Notes: a model not told the origin generated them from the letters alone. Numbered from the stretch's first letter, positions 37,225 through 46,992 are shown. The stretch: DNA of 64,000 nucleotides from Kaustia mangrovi (GCF_015482775.1 NZ_CP058214.1:558001-622000), one strand, 5' to 3'. Numbers and translations are program-made.

Positions 37225-38145
37225 TCACACGCCACCCGCCGGCAGGCGCTGCATGTCATCCAGGGATCTGGTGAAATCGACAAAGGCCCGCAACGGTGAA
37301 GGCATGCGGCGACGGCTTGGGTAGTAGAGAAACAGTCCCGGATAGGTCGGGCACCAGTCTTCCAGTGCGCGTACGACGCGCCCTTCCTCCAGAAGCGGTC
37401 TTGCCAAGCTTTCCAATACATTGGCTATGCCGAGCCCCTCGGCGGCTGCGCGCAGACTGGTTCGCTGGCTGTCCAGCGTCAGGGGACCCTGGACATCGAT
37501 CTCGATCTCCTTTTCCCCTTTCGCGAACTCCCATGCATAGAGTTCGCCTCCGGGGAACCGGTAGCGAATGCAGGCGTGTCCCGCGAGATCTTCCGGCATC
37601 TTCGGTTTCGGGTTCTTCCGGAAGTATTCCGGCGAGGCCACAATCGCGTCGCGCTGCTGCGGACCGAGCTTCATAGCGATCATGTCCTGTTGCAGCCGTT
37701 CGCCGAACCGAATGCCCGCGTCGTATCCCTCGGCGACGATGTCGACCAGGCTGTCATTGGCGGATATTTCCAGGTGGATATCGGGGAACGCTTCGAGGAA
37801 TGGCTTCATGACCGGCGCGAGGATCACGTCGACCGCCAGATGGGGCGCATTCAGCCGCAGCGTGCCTGCCGGCTGATCACGAAAATCGTTCACCGCGTCG
37901 AGCGCGCCTTCGAGACTTTCGAATGCGGGACGCAACTGCTTGAGCAGCCTCTGCCCCGCAGAGGTCGGCGCAACGCTGCGTGTCGTCCTGTTGAGAACGC
38001 GGACACCGAGCCGATCCTCAAGGGCGCGGATTCGATGACTGACCGCCGACGGTGTGATGCCCAGATCGACGGCCGCCTTGCGAAAACTGCGGCGCTTGGC
38101 CACCGCCACGAACGCCATCAGGTCAGAAATATCGGTCGGCCTCAT
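37225..38145 (-). CDS. LysR-family transcriptional regulator
   Basis: A 306-residue regulator. The N-terminal winged HTH reads MAFVAVAKRRSFRKAAVDLG and ITPSAVSHRIRALEDRLGVR. The effector domain includes LRLNAPHLAVDVILAPVMKP. The start at 38145 is the conserved LysR start. It is divergent from the aldo-keto reductase at 38308 (162-base gap) and probably activates it. An inverted repeat ATGAAT-CTG-ATTCAT lies directly before the start codon. Confidence 0.9.
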   Translation of the reverse strand: MRPTDISDLMAFVAVAKRRSFRKAAVDLGITPSAVSHRIRALEDRLGVRVLNRTTRSVAPTSAGQRLLKQLRPAFESLEGALDAVNDFRDQPAGTLRLNAPHLAVDVILAPVMKPFLEAFPDIHLEISANDSLVDIVAEGYDAGIRFGERLQQDMIAMKLGPQQRDAIVASPEYFRKNPKPKMPEDLAGHACIRYRFPGGELYAWEFAKGEKEIEIDVQGPLTLDSQRTSLRAAAEGLGIANVLESLARPLLEEGRVVRALEDWCPTYPGLFLYYPSRRRMPSPLRAFVDFTRSLDDMQRLPAGGV

Positions 38146-38147
38146 TG

Positions 38148-38162
38148 ATGAATCTGATTCAT
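38148..38162. promoter_or_regulatory. Inverted repeat at the LysR start
   Basis: ATGAAT-CTG-ATTCAT, 6-bp arms with a 3-base centre, lies 3 bases upstream of the LysR start codon, so binding there would block its own transcription or translation start. It is short and could be chance in AT-rich DNA. Confidence 0.3.
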
Positions 38163-38307
38163 TATATTGCCCAATATTATACGCATAGAAGAAACACTCG
38201 CCAATTGCCACTTTCTGGATCGACGCCTGCGGAGCGGAAGACGGCCGGCATCGGTCGCACAGTTTCGCGGCGAAGACACGCAGCAACCGGCCAGAGGTGA
38301 GTGACCC

Positions 38308-39306
<999 letters not shown>

Positions 39307-39356
39307 ACCCGTGCGCCAACGCGCTGCCACAACCGACCAGAAAGTGAAGCGCTGAA

Positions 39357-39599
39357 ATGAACACAGCCATCGACAATCCGGCGGGTGCGCGCGCTGCACC
39401 CCAAACCTTGGATGGAAAACTCGCCCTGGTCACCGGCGCGAGTTCCGGCATTGGCCGGGCTACGGCAATCGAATTCGCGAACCGGGGTGCGACGGTCATG
39501 GTGAGCCCGCGTCGTGCCGACGGCGGCTACAGCGCGGCTACAGCATCGCCTGATGCTGCAGGCTCGCCAAATCCCAACTCCAGCAACGAGAGTAAGTAC
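39357..39599 (+). pseudogene. Short-chain dehydrogenase 5' stump, fused in frame to the next gene
   Basis: The first ~53 codons encode the SDR cofactor-binding N-terminus (LDGKLALVTGASSGIGRATA, then EFANRGATVMVSPRRAD) with the TGxxxGIG motif. The rest of the SDR (Ser-Tyr-Lys catalytic part) is absent. The sequence then runs through ~28 unrelated codons, including a short tandem repeat GCGGCTACAGC, into the monooxygenase start. This is a deletion scar. Confidence 0.75.
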
Positions 39600-40061
39600 A
39601 TGCAGAATATTCGTTTATTCGCCGCAGGCATCGCATTCATCCTGTCGGCGACCATCTCGCCAGCGCAAGCCCAGATCGCCATTGAACCAACCAACGACAA
39701 CGGCGAGGTGGTCCTGGTTGTCGATTTCGAAGTGAAAGAAGGTTCGGAAGCGGAATTCGAGGAATATTTCCGCCGCTCTGTCACATGCTCTCGGTCGGAG
39801 CCGGGCAATGTGGCCTTCAATATCCACAAAGTCGTCGGCCAGCCAAACAACTACGTCCTTTACGAAATCTGGCGGGATACCGAAGCGATCGAGCGCCATT
39901 TCGAGAAACCCTACACCAAGGCGCTCTTTGAGATGTTCGACAGGACGCTCGTGCGCCCTGTGACCGAAGGCGGTCTACGCTTCATCTCGGATCTCGATCC
40001 CGCACCAAGGGACCCGGTTGCTGCGTCCTCCCAAGAGAACGTGCCTGCCGGCTGCGGTTGA
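39600..40061 (+). CDS. Exported antibiotic-biosynthesis-monooxygenase (ABM) fold protein
   Basis: A 153-residue protein with its own signal peptide (LFAAGIAFILSATISPAQA). The ABM ferredoxin-like fold has VVLVVDFEVKEGSEAEFEEY, VVGQPNNYVLYEIWRDTEAI and ERHFEKPYTKALFEMF. An ATG follows a weak purine-rich site (CGAGAGTAAG). The reading frame also continues upstream into the SDR stump, so a fused product cannot be excluded. ABM proteins are small oxygenases or heme/quinone-related enzymes; the substrate is unknown. Confidence 0.8.
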   Translation: MQNIRLFAAGIAFILSATISPAQAQIAIEPTNDNGEVVLVVDFEVKEGSEAEFEEYFRRSVTCSRSEPGNVAFNIHKVVGQPNNYVLYEIWRDTEAIERHFEKPYTKALFEMFDRTLVRPVTEGGLRFISDLDPAPRDPVAASSQENVPAGCG

Positions 40062-40120
40062 GTTGCGGCCGCCGGCGCTGCGCCCAGTGAAGCACCGACC
40101 TGAATGGAGTGGAGAAACAA

Positions 40121-40441
40121 ATGTCAGAGCAAGTAACACTCGTTGCGCATATCAAGGCCAAGGCAGGACAGGAGGAAGAGTTGGGCCGGCGTCTTACCGC
40201 ACTTGTCGAGCCGACCCGCGCGGAGCCAGGTTGCATCAATTACGATCTTCATCGGCTGAATGACGATGGATCGGTCTGGATGCTCTATGAGAACTGGGTT
40301 TCGAAGGCTGCGCTCGATGCCCATTTCAAGATGCCGTATCTGGAGGCGTTCATTGCCAGCAAGGACGAGCTCCTGGCCGAGGACATGGACATAAAACTAT
40401 ACTCCATGGCATCCAGCCCGGCTCCTGACCCAGCCCCCTGA
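40121..40441 (+). CDS. Putative quinol monooxygenase (ABM/YgiN-like)
   Basis: A 106-residue cytosolic ABM protein. EQVTLVAHIKAKAGQEEELG, then EPGCINYDLHRLNDDGSVW and YENWVSKAALDAHFKMPYLE are classic. GGAG precedes the ATG at 40121. The last ~8 residues (PAPDPAP) come from the edge of the adjacent insertion-sequence remnant, so the natural C-terminus has been replaced. It is co-directional with the exported ABM gene and the AKR. Confidence 0.87.
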   Translation: MSEQVTLVAHIKAKAGQEEELGRRLTALVEPTRAEPGCINYDLHRLNDDGSVWMLYENWVSKAALDAHFKMPYLEAFIASKDELLAEDMDIKLYSMASSPAPDPAP

Positions 40442-40766
40442 AATCCGGCCATGAGATGGCAGAGTCCATCGAGAGAAAGGACGGCCATGAGAAAGAGCAG
40501 ATTTTCGCAGGAGCAGATCACCGGGATGATCCGCGAGCACGATGACGGGGTGAAGACAGCGGAGATCTGCCGCAAGCACGGCATCTCGGACGCGACCTTC
40601 TACAAGTACGAGGCCCGGTTCGGCGGCATGACGGTGTCGGACGCGCAGCGCCTGCGCACGCTGGAGGCGGAGAACGCCAAGCTGAAGCGCCTCCTGGCGG
40701 AGAGCCTGCCGGACAACGCGGCGCTGAAGGACCTGGCGACAAAAAACTTCTGACGCCCGACGTGAA
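40426..40766 (+). mobile_element. IS3-family insertion sequence remnant (left end and OrfA only)
   Basis: It begins at a plausible terminal sequence (TGACCCAGCCCCCTGAAA) and includes the intact orfA and the first codons of orfB (LLTPDVK reading in the second frame). It then stops abruptly at about 40766, where unrelated sequence resumes. The right end and the DDE transposase are missing. Confidence 0.7.
40487..40753 (+). CDS. IS3-family transposase OrfA
   Basis: An 88-residue DNA-binding OrfA of the IS3 family (IS407/IS1222-like group). RKSRFSQEQITGMIREHDDG, KTAEICRKHGISDATFYKYE and the leucine-zipper-like RLRTLEAENAKLKRLLAE are diagnostic. AGAAAGGA precedes the ATG. Without orfB it cannot transpose by itself. 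Confidence 0.9.
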   Translation: MRKSRFSQEQITGMIREHDDGVKTAEICRKHGISDATFYKYEARFGGMTVSDAQRLRTLEAENAKLKRLLAESLPDNAALKDLATKNF

Positions 40767-40901
40767 GTGCCAGGAATGGTTGAGCCACGGCGTATGGGCC
40801 AGGCGATATTTACCCGCGATCTGCAGGTAGAGATGCAGGGCGGAACAGGTGTCGCGCCAGCCGAGATAGTCGAGTTGGGGCCAATCGTTGCTCATGTCCA
40901 C
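40767..40901 (-). pseudogene. DUF5996 protein, N-terminal fragment truncated by the IS remnant
   Basis: The minus strand reads MSNDWPQLDYLGWRDTCSAL followed by HLYLQIAGKYRLAHTPWLNH and SWH, the conserved beginning of DUF5996 proteins, which are normally about 300 residues. After SWHF the sequence becomes the antisense of the IS. The remaining ~85% of the gene is absent from the window. Confidence 0.75.
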
Positions 40902-40987
40902 ATCCTTCGGTCAGCAGTCATGCCGATAGCGACCTTGTCCCCCCGCCCCCGCAATCGCCGCGGTGGCGCTCGGCGCGTCGGCGCAGG

Positions 40988-41923
40988 TCAGTCCGGTAGC
41001 GGAATGTGCTCGTCCCGGTCATCGGCCGGCAGATCGAAACGCCCCCTGCCCCAGTTCTCGGCGCGCCATTCGGCCTTGGCCTCCTCGATGCGTTCCCTGG
41101 AAGACGCCACGAAATTCCACCAGATGTAGCGGGGGCCGGTAAGGGTCGCGCCGCCAAGGATCATCAGCCTTGCGCCCTTGCTGCCGGCCGCGACAGTGAT
41201 CCTGTCGCCGGGGCGGAACACCATCATCTGCGCTTCGTCATATTGCTGGCCGGCAACCGAAATCGATCCCTCGACGATATAGATGCCCCGGTCCTCGTGA
41301 TTGTCCGGCATTGGCAGCCGGCTTCCGGCGTCCAGCCTCACATCGGCATAGAACGTCTCCGAGAACATCGTCGCGGGCGCCGTCTCGCCGTAGGCATCGC
41401 CCAGAATGAGCCGGATCGAGACGCCGCGATCCTCGATCACCGGCAGCGCCGCCTTGCCGTGGTGCTCGAACATGGGTGCCATGTCCTCGTCCTTGTCGGG
41501 CAATGCCAGCCAGGTCTGGAGGCCGAACAGGCTGTTCGGGCCGCTTCGGGCCGCCGAGGATGTGCGTTCGGAGTGGGTCACACCGCGCCCGGCGACCATC
41601 CAGTTCAGCTCGCCGGGACGGATGATCTGGTCGGCGCCGGTGCTGTCGCGGTGATGGAAGTCACCGCGAAACAGGTAGGTGACCGTGCCCAGGCCGGTAT
41701 GCGGATGCGGCCGGATGTCGACGCCCTGCCCTGTCAGGAACTCGGCCGGCCCGGCCTGATCGAAGAAGATGAAGGGCCCCACCATTTGCCGCTTCGGGGC
41801 CGGCAAGGCACGCCGAACCTCGAAATCGCCCAGGTCGCGGGTGCGCGGAACGATGAGAGTTTCGATCGCGTCGGCGCCAACCTCGTCGGGGCAGCCTGGC
41901 GCTATCGCCGGGTTCCAGCTCAT
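40988..41923 (-). CDS. Pirin-family protein
   Basis: A bicupin of 311 residues. The iron ligands of pirin are conserved: His73 and His75 in RPHPHTGLGT, then His117 and Glu119 in VTHSERT. The C-terminal cupin contains YIVEGSISVAGQ and GGATLTGPRYIWWNFVASS. Some bacterial pirins have quercetinase activity; others regulate metabolism. It stands downstream of a LysR gene on the same strand. Confidence 0.92.
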   Translation of the reverse strand: MSWNPAIAPGCPDEVGADAIETLIVPRTRDLGDFEVRRALPAPKRQMVGPFIFFDQAGPAEFLTGQGVDIRPHPHTGLGTVTYLFRGDFHHRDSTGADQIIRPGELNWMVAGRGVTHSERTSSAARSGPNSLFGLQTWLALPDKDEDMAPMFEHHGKAALPVIEDRGVSIRLILGDAYGETAPATMFSETFYADVRLDAGSRLPMPDNHEDRGIYIVEGSISVAGQQYDEAQMMVFRPGDRITVAAGSKGARLMILGGATLTGPRYIWWNFVASSRERIEEAKAEWRAENWGRGRFDLPADDRDEHIPLPD

Positions 41924-42168
41924 GGGCGTTCTCCTCTTCGGGTTACCGGGCCCTTTCGGCGGCTGGGTCGAAGCCGCCCGGGGCGGACAAGCGGGCTGCG
42001 CGCACCCGGCCCGACCTGTTGTAACAGTGCCGCGCCGCCGCGTGCGCCGCTAGCCTCGCCATGTGCTCAACTGTGTTGCGCCATACGGAACGTGCGGCCG
42101 ATGGTCAGCGACCTTCAGCCGGGCGACCGTCGCGGGCGAACCGCTCTACACTCTCCAGCGCGCGCCGT

Positions 42169-43062
42169 TCACGGATCGCAACCCCAGAGCTGCGGGTTCC
42201 CCCCCATATGCTCGATCAGCATCTCGGTCAGTATCCGCACTTTCCGCGCAGGATGCTGACCGGGGGGACGCACGACATAGGCGCCCGCCGGCGGGGGAGG
42301 ATAGCGTGTCATGACCGGAACGAGCGCGCCAGTCGACACCAGCTCATGGGTGAGACAATCCGGGAGATAACCGATCCCCAATCCAGCCACAGCGGCGCCG
42401 GTCAGGGCTATGCCGTTGTCGGCCTTGAACCGCCCCTGCGGCTGAACCGTGACGATCTTGTCGCCATCCATGAGCTGCCAGGATTCCGTTCCCTGCATGA
42501 GAGCCTGATGGGCAACGAGTTCGTCCGGCGTCTCCGGGGCGCCGTGGGCTGCGATGTAGTCCGGGCTCGCGACGAGCTTGCCGGCGACCGGCCCGATGCG
42601 CTTCGCGATCAGGCTGGAGTCCTCGAGGTAACCGACCCGGATCGCACAATCGAAGCCCTCCGCGATCAGATCGACGAAGCGGTCGCTGTAGGACGCATCG
42701 ACCCGAAGCTGCGGATGGCGATGCGCCAGTTGGGCCAGCACCGGGGCGAAGTGCGTCGGCCCGAACGACAGCGGCATGGCGATTCTCAGGCGTCCGCGAA
42801 GCTCGCCGGCCGGGAGAAGCGTTTCCCTGGCCATCTCGATCTCGGCGCCGATACGGGCGGCATGTTCCCGAAACGTGACCCCGGCCTCCGTGAGAGCCGC
42901 GCCGCGTGTGGTCCGGGCGACAAGCTGGACGCCGAGCTCCGCCTCGAGCTTGAAAAGCCGTCGGCTGACGATCGATTTCGAGATGCCGAGCCGACGCGCG
43001 GCAGCCGAGACGCCCCCGGTATCGGCGACCTCCACGAATGTCTGCAGCTCCTCGATATCCAT
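42169..43062 (-). CDS. LysR-family transcriptional regulator
   Basis: A 297-residue regulator. The HTH reads MDIEELQTFVEVADTGGVSA and ARRLGISKSIVSRRLFKLEA. The effector domain has LRIAMPLSFGPTHFAPVLAQ, typical of the CrgA-type subgroup that often represses redox genes. The start at 43062 is the conserved one. It is divergent from the isochorismatase-type hydrolase at 43218, its probable target. Confidence 0.9.
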   Translation of the reverse strand: MDIEELQTFVEVADTGGVSAAARRLGISKSIVSRRLFKLEAELGVQLVARTTRGAALTEAGVTFREHAARIGAEIEMARETLLPAGELRGRLRIAMPLSFGPTHFAPVLAQLAHRHPQLRVDASYSDRFVDLIAEGFDCAIRVGYLEDSSLIAKRIGPVAGKLVASPDYIAAHGAPETPDELVAHQALMQGTESWQLMDGDKIVTVQPQGRFKADNGIALTGAAVAGLGIGYLPDCLTHELVSTGALVPVMTRYPPPPAGAYVVRPPGQHPARKVRILTEMLIEHMGGNPQLWGCDP

Positions 43063-43217
43063 GCCCTCGTTCCCCGTTTTGCAACACAGCTTGTCATGAG
43101 ACAGCACTATCGTATCGCGCACAGGAACGGCAATACAGCGTCCAGGCGGCGTCGCGCCGCGACATATGGCGTCCCGAACACTCAACACCGCTCACAACGG
43201 CAGCAAAGGATATACCC

Positions 43218-43871
43218 ATGACCCTTCGCAACGGCCTCGATTCCCTTCTTCGTCCCGAAGAGTCGGTCCTCGTTCTGATCGATCACCAGCCTTACCAGCT
43301 CGCGAACCTGAACAGCCACGAGCCGCAGATGGTGGTCAACAATGCAACGGCCCTGGCCAAGGCCGCCAAGGCCTTTGGGGTGCCCACCATCCTGACGAGC
43401 GTGATCGCCGACCGGGGCGGCCTCATCTTCCCGCAGATCACGGACGTGTTTCCCGACCAGGAAGTGATCGACCGGACATTCATCAACACCTGGGAAGACC
43501 GGACGGTGGTCGATGCGGTCGAGGCCACCGGCCGCAAGCAGCTCATCATCGCCGGCCTGTGGACCGAGATCTGCGTCGCGATGCCCACGATCCAGGCTCT
43601 CGGCGAAGGCTGGGACGTGACGGTCGTCACCGATGCGTCCGGCAGCGTCTCGGTGGAGGCCCATAAGGTCGCCATCCAGCGCATGATCGCAGCCGGCGCG
43701 AACATGATGACCTGGCTGGCAGTGGCGTCGGAGTGGCAGCGCGACTGGGCCCGCACGGAGCATGCCGCCGAGCTGTCGGAACTGCTCGTGCAGCACGCCG
43801 GCGGCAGCGGCAGCGCGTTGCTGTGGGAACAGCAGCTGCTCAACACGCCGGTGCCGGGCACCGAAGGCTGA
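43218..43871 (+). CDS. Isochorismatase-superfamily cysteine hydrolase
   Basis: A 217-residue hydrolase of the YcaC-like branch. The acid Asp22 is in VLVLIDHQPYQ and the nucleophile Cys119 in AGLWTEICVAMPTI, preceded by the cis-peptide region. AAAGGA lies before the ATG at 43218. Substrates in the family range from nicotinamide-like to unknown amides. It probably responds to the divergent LysR gene. Confidence 0.9.
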   Translation: MTLRNGLDSLLRPEESVLVLIDHQPYQLANLNSHEPQMVVNNATALAKAAKAFGVPTILTSVIADRGGLIFPQITDVFPDQEVIDRTFINTWEDRTVVDAVEATGRKQLIIAGLWTEICVAMPTIQALGEGWDVTVVTDASGSVSVEAHKVAIQRMIAAGANMMTWLAVASEWQRDWARTEHAAELSELLVQHAGGSGSALLWEQQLLNTPVPGTEG

Positions 43872-44152
43872 CCGGAACAGGGATGACGGGCGTTCGGGCG
43901 AGCGCCGCACGGACGTTGACCGCGCATCGGGCCTCGTCATCCCTCGCTGCCGGTCGGCCTTTGCCATCCCGGAAACAGAAACGACGAGCGGGAACGCGGC
44001 ACCGCCGAGCCCGGCTGGCCCGAAATCGTCGTTGGCCTTGTCTGCCTGACCACAGTGGCCGAAGGTCTTTTTCGGCTGGGGCGTCCGGGCGGGCGTCGGG
44101 TTCAGATCCGTGAGGCCAGCCACCCACGACGGTCCGGAAGGAGAACACACCC

Positions 44153-44989
44153 ATGGGCTTTATCACGACCGACGACGACGTGCGGATCTTCTACAAGGAC
44201 TGGGGCCCCAGGGACGCCCAGCCCATCGTGTTCCATCACGGCTGGCCGCTCAGCGCCGACGACTGGGACGCGCAGATGCTGTTCTTCCTGTCGAAGGGCT
44301 ATCGCGTTGTCGCCCACGACCGGCGCGGCCACGGACGCTCGGAACAGGTCGCCGACGGTCACGACATCGACCATTACGCGGCCGACGCCTTTGCCGTCGC
44401 CGAGGCGCTGGATCTGAAGGACGCGGTTCACATCGGCCATTCCACCGGTGGCGGCGAGGTGGCGCGCTACGTGGCGCGGCACGGCGAACCCGCGGGCCGG
44501 GTGGCGAAGGCCGTCCTCGTCTCTGCCATTCCGCCGCTGATGCTGAAGACCGACGGCAACCCCGAAGGCACACCGATGGAGGTCTTCGACGGCTTTCGGG
44601 CAGCGCTCGCCGGCAACCGCGCACAGTTCTTCCGCGATGTTCCGTCGGGCCCGTTCTACGGCTTCAACCGCGAGGGCGCGACGGTCCATGAAGGTGTGAT
44701 CCAGAACTGGTGGCGGCAGGGCATGATGGGCAGCGCCAAGGCGCACTACGACGGCATCGAGGCCTTCTCGGAAACCGACCAGACCGAGGATCTCAAGGCG
44801 ATCTCCGTGCCGACGCTGGTGCTGCACGGCGAGGACGACCAGATCGTTCCGATCAACGCCTCGGCCTTGAAGGCGGTCAAGCTTCTGCCGAACGGCACGC
44901 TGAAGACCTATCCCGGTTTCTCGCACGGGATGCTGACGGTGAACGCCGATGTGCTGAACGCAGACCTTCTGGCGTTCGTCGCCGGCTGA
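44153..44989 (+). CDS. Alpha/beta hydrolase, non-heme haloperoxidase-like
   Basis: A 278-residue serine hydrolase. The nucleophile is Ser97 in the elbow GHSTGGG, with an acid residue in HGEDDQIVP (about 227-229) and the base His258 in PGFSHGML. The oxyanion/GWPLSADDWD region matches the cofactor-free haloperoxidase/perhydrolase subgroup. AAGGAG is well placed before the ATG. It is the last gene of the probable island. Confidence 0.92.
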   Translation: MGFITTDDDVRIFYKDWGPRDAQPIVFHHGWPLSADDWDAQMLFFLSKGYRVVAHDRRGHGRSEQVADGHDIDHYAADAFAVAEALDLKDAVHIGHSTGGGEVARYVARHGEPAGRVAKAVLVSAIPPLMLKTDGNPEGTPMEVFDGFRAALAGNRAQFFRDVPSGPFYGFNREGATVHEGVIQNWWRQGMMGSAKAHYDGIEAFSETDQTEDLKAISVPTLVLHGEDDQIVPINASALKAVKLLPNGTLKTYPGFSHGMLTVNADVLNADLLAFVAG

Positions 44990-45148
44990 GGCGGCTGGCA
45001 AGGCGCGGCTCCTGCGCCCCGGCCCGCAGTTCGAGCCGCCATGAAAGACACTGCAAGATTACGGAAAAAAGCACGAAAGCAGAGCAGGCCGAAGCACAAG
45101 CTATTGAAACCGGGGAATAAAAGAAAGTCTGCATAGCGTCCCCCAAAA
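44990..45148. other. Intergenic stretch, no gene seen
   Basis: Short frames only. With the right repeat copy that follows, it makes up the ~350 non-coding bases between the hydrolase and the VOC gene. It is the right inner edge of the probable island. Confidence 0.5.
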
Positions 45149-45285
45149 CAGGTGCGCTACCAGACTGCGCTATGCCCCGAACCCTCGAAACATGGAGATT
45201 TGCTTACGTTTTTGGAACGCGGAAGGCAAGCGGTGATTTCTGAAACGCGAACAAAGAGGGTCATCCCGCGACGAAGGCGACGAAA
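45149..45285 (-). repeat. 137-bp perfect direct repeat, right copy (orphan tRNA-Pro 5' half)
   Basis: Identical to 25698-25834. The tRNA portion stops at the 5' arm of the anticodon stem and no 3' half follows, so this is not a functional tRNA. The upstream part should still act as a leftward tRNA-type promoter. Together the two copies bracket 19.3 kb. Confidence 0.95.
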
Positions 45286-45335
45286 CGTTACAGGAGATGC
45301 CAATGAGCCCTCGGGCGACCAAGCGAGCCCCGCGC

Positions 45336-45773
45336 TCAGCCGAGTTCCTGGGCGAGGCCGATGAGGAGCCGTTCAGGCCCGCGGATATAGCAGAGCCGAT
45401 AGGCGTCCTTGTAGCGGACGACTTCGCCCACGAGCTGCGCGCCGCGTGCACGGAGCCTTTCAAGCGTCTCGTCGATGTCGTCCACGGTGAACATGGCGCG
45501 GAGGTAGCCCAGCGCGTTGACCGGGGCATTCCGGTGATCCGAGACGACAGGCGGCGCGAGGAAGCGGGAGAGCTCGAGCCGGCTGTGGCCGTCCGGCGTG
45601 CGCATCATGGCGATCTCGACATGCTGATCGCCCAGTCCGGTGACGCGACCGGCCCAGTCTCCTTCGATCGTGGCCCGGCCTTCGAGCTCGAGTCCGAGTT
45701 CGCAGAAGAAATCAATCGCCGCTTCGAGGTCCTCGACGACGATTCCGACGTTGTCCATCCGCTTGAGCGCCAT
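45336..45773 (-). CDS. VOC-family (glyoxalase/dioxygenase fold) protein
   Basis: A 145-residue protein with the vicinal-oxygen-chelate fold. RMDNVGIVVEDLEAAIDFFC opens module 1 with the metal-ligand-type region, VEIAMMRTPDGHSRLELSRF follows, and AMFTVDDIDETLERLRARGA opens module 2, ending YIRGPERLLIGLAQEL. The start at 45773 is preferred. The frame is open for another 61 codons upstream, through a hydrophobic segment that looks like the remnant of a different protein. Confidence 0.85.
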   Translation of the reverse strand: MALKRMDNVGIVVEDLEAAIDFFCELGLELEGRATIEGDWAGRVTGLGDQHVEIAMMRTPDGHSRLELSRFLAPPVVSDHRNAPVNALGYLRAMFTVDDIDETLERLRARGAQLVGEVVRYKDAYRLCYIRGPERLLIGLAQELG

Positions 45774-46060
45774 TTTTCCAGCCTCTGAGGTGCCGATCCG
45801 ACCCACAATATGGCACCCGATCTGACAACGGACGCTTAAGATGTCCCAATACCGGCGGCGGTCCGGCCCCGATCCGGACAGCCAGCGCACCAGCAGCACC
45901 GCCAGAAGGATGATCGCGCCCCAGAACAGGATCATCATCGCCAGGCCGAAGATCATTTGGCCCCAGCCCTATGAGGCCTGCCACATCCAGCCGCCGCCCT
46001 GTGCCGCGGCCTGGCCGGCCGCATTGGCCCCGTGACACGCCGGCACATCGACCTCGGCAT
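45774..46060 (-). pseudogene. Remnant of a small SHOCT-like membrane protein with an in-frame amber codon
   Basis: The minus strand reads GGGWMWQAS, then TAG (45969-45971), then GWGQMIFGLAMMILFWG and AIILLAVLLVRWLSG in the same frame. A tryptophan/glycine-rich start, one helix and RYWDIL afterwards resemble small SHOCT-domain membrane proteins. The C-terminal SHOCT motif has decayed, and the frame runs into the VOC gene. The identification is tentative. Confidence 0.4.
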
Positions 46061-46213
46061 CGGGGCTCCCGTCCCCGGCGTCGCGACGTTCTGGCCAGGG
46101 AAATGAACCGCCAGCCAATAACGGCGCCGATACCGACGACGGGCCGACGGGGCCTGTCCTGCCATCGCGGAATGGCTCTCTTCTTGAAAACGCGAAAGGC
46201 GGCGGTCGCCGGT
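46061..46213. other. Intergenic stretch, no gene seen
   Basis: It lies between the small-protein remnant and the L,D-transpeptidase stop. No ORF, RNA or repeat is supportable. Confidence 0.4.
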
Positions 46214-46944
46214 TCACACCTCCGGTGCCGGGGACGCCGCCCCTCGAACGAGCACCCGGCTTCCATCGGGCGTTCGGTTGTAGAGATCGATGATGTCCTG
46301 ATTGAACAGCCGGATGCAGCCGCTCGATACGGCCCTGCCGATGCTCCACGGCTCGTTGGTGCCGTGCAGGCGATAGAGCGTGTCCCGGCCGTTCTCGAAG
46401 ATATAGAGGGCGCGCGCACCCAGAGGATTGCCGAGACCGGGATCCATGCCGCCATTGGCAATGCTGTAGGGCTCGAGCTCGGGCTGGCGCGCCACCATCT
46501 CGTCGGGCGGCGTCCAGCGCGGCCAGGCCCGCTTGTACTGGATCACGCCGCGCCCGGACCATTCGAAGCCGGCGCGGCCGACGCCGACGCCATAGCGCAT
46601 CGCCTGCCCGTCCTCCATCACCAGATAGAGGAACCTGGTCTGGGGATCGACGACGATGGTGCCGGGCTGCTCCGGCCCCGCAAAGGGCACGATCTGGCGG
46701 AGATACTCCGGGTCGACGGCGCTGATATCGACCGCCGGGATCGGAAACCGCTCGTCGGGAATGGCGGCGTACATCGCCTCGTAGCGGGCCCGGGCGGCAG
46801 GGGTCAGCCCCCGGATGTGAGGCCGGACTTGCCGGCGGTGGTGACGCAGCCGGCAAGCGTGGATGCCATGCCGAGGAGAAGAATGCGGCGGTCCAGCAGA
46901 CGCCTACGAACGCCGTGACCGCGGGAAGACGGTGTATTGGGCAT
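46214..46944 (-). pseudogene. L,D-transpeptidase lipoprotein (YkuD domain), frameshifted
   Basis: A peptidoglycan cross-linking enzyme. The catalytic YkuD motif is present as HGTNEPWSIG...SSGCIRLFN. The N-terminus starting at 46944 is a lipoprotein signal: basic RRRLLDRR, then ILLLGMASTLAGC with the lipobox cysteine. The frame breaks at the C-run 46808-46812 (G-run in sense). One extra G restores SGLTSGG-LTPAARARYEAMYA and a 243-residue protein. Without correction a start at 46774 yields only the soluble domain. Confidence 0.85.
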
Positions 46945-46992
46945 GAAGTTCCCTCAACTCTCTGACTCTGAACGGATAGACAGATCGATCGT

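Noticed and set aside
43872-44152. Possible small gene between isochorismatase and alpha/beta hydrolase
   Set aside because: Short frames have no ribosome site and no family resemblance; the stretch is under 300 bases.
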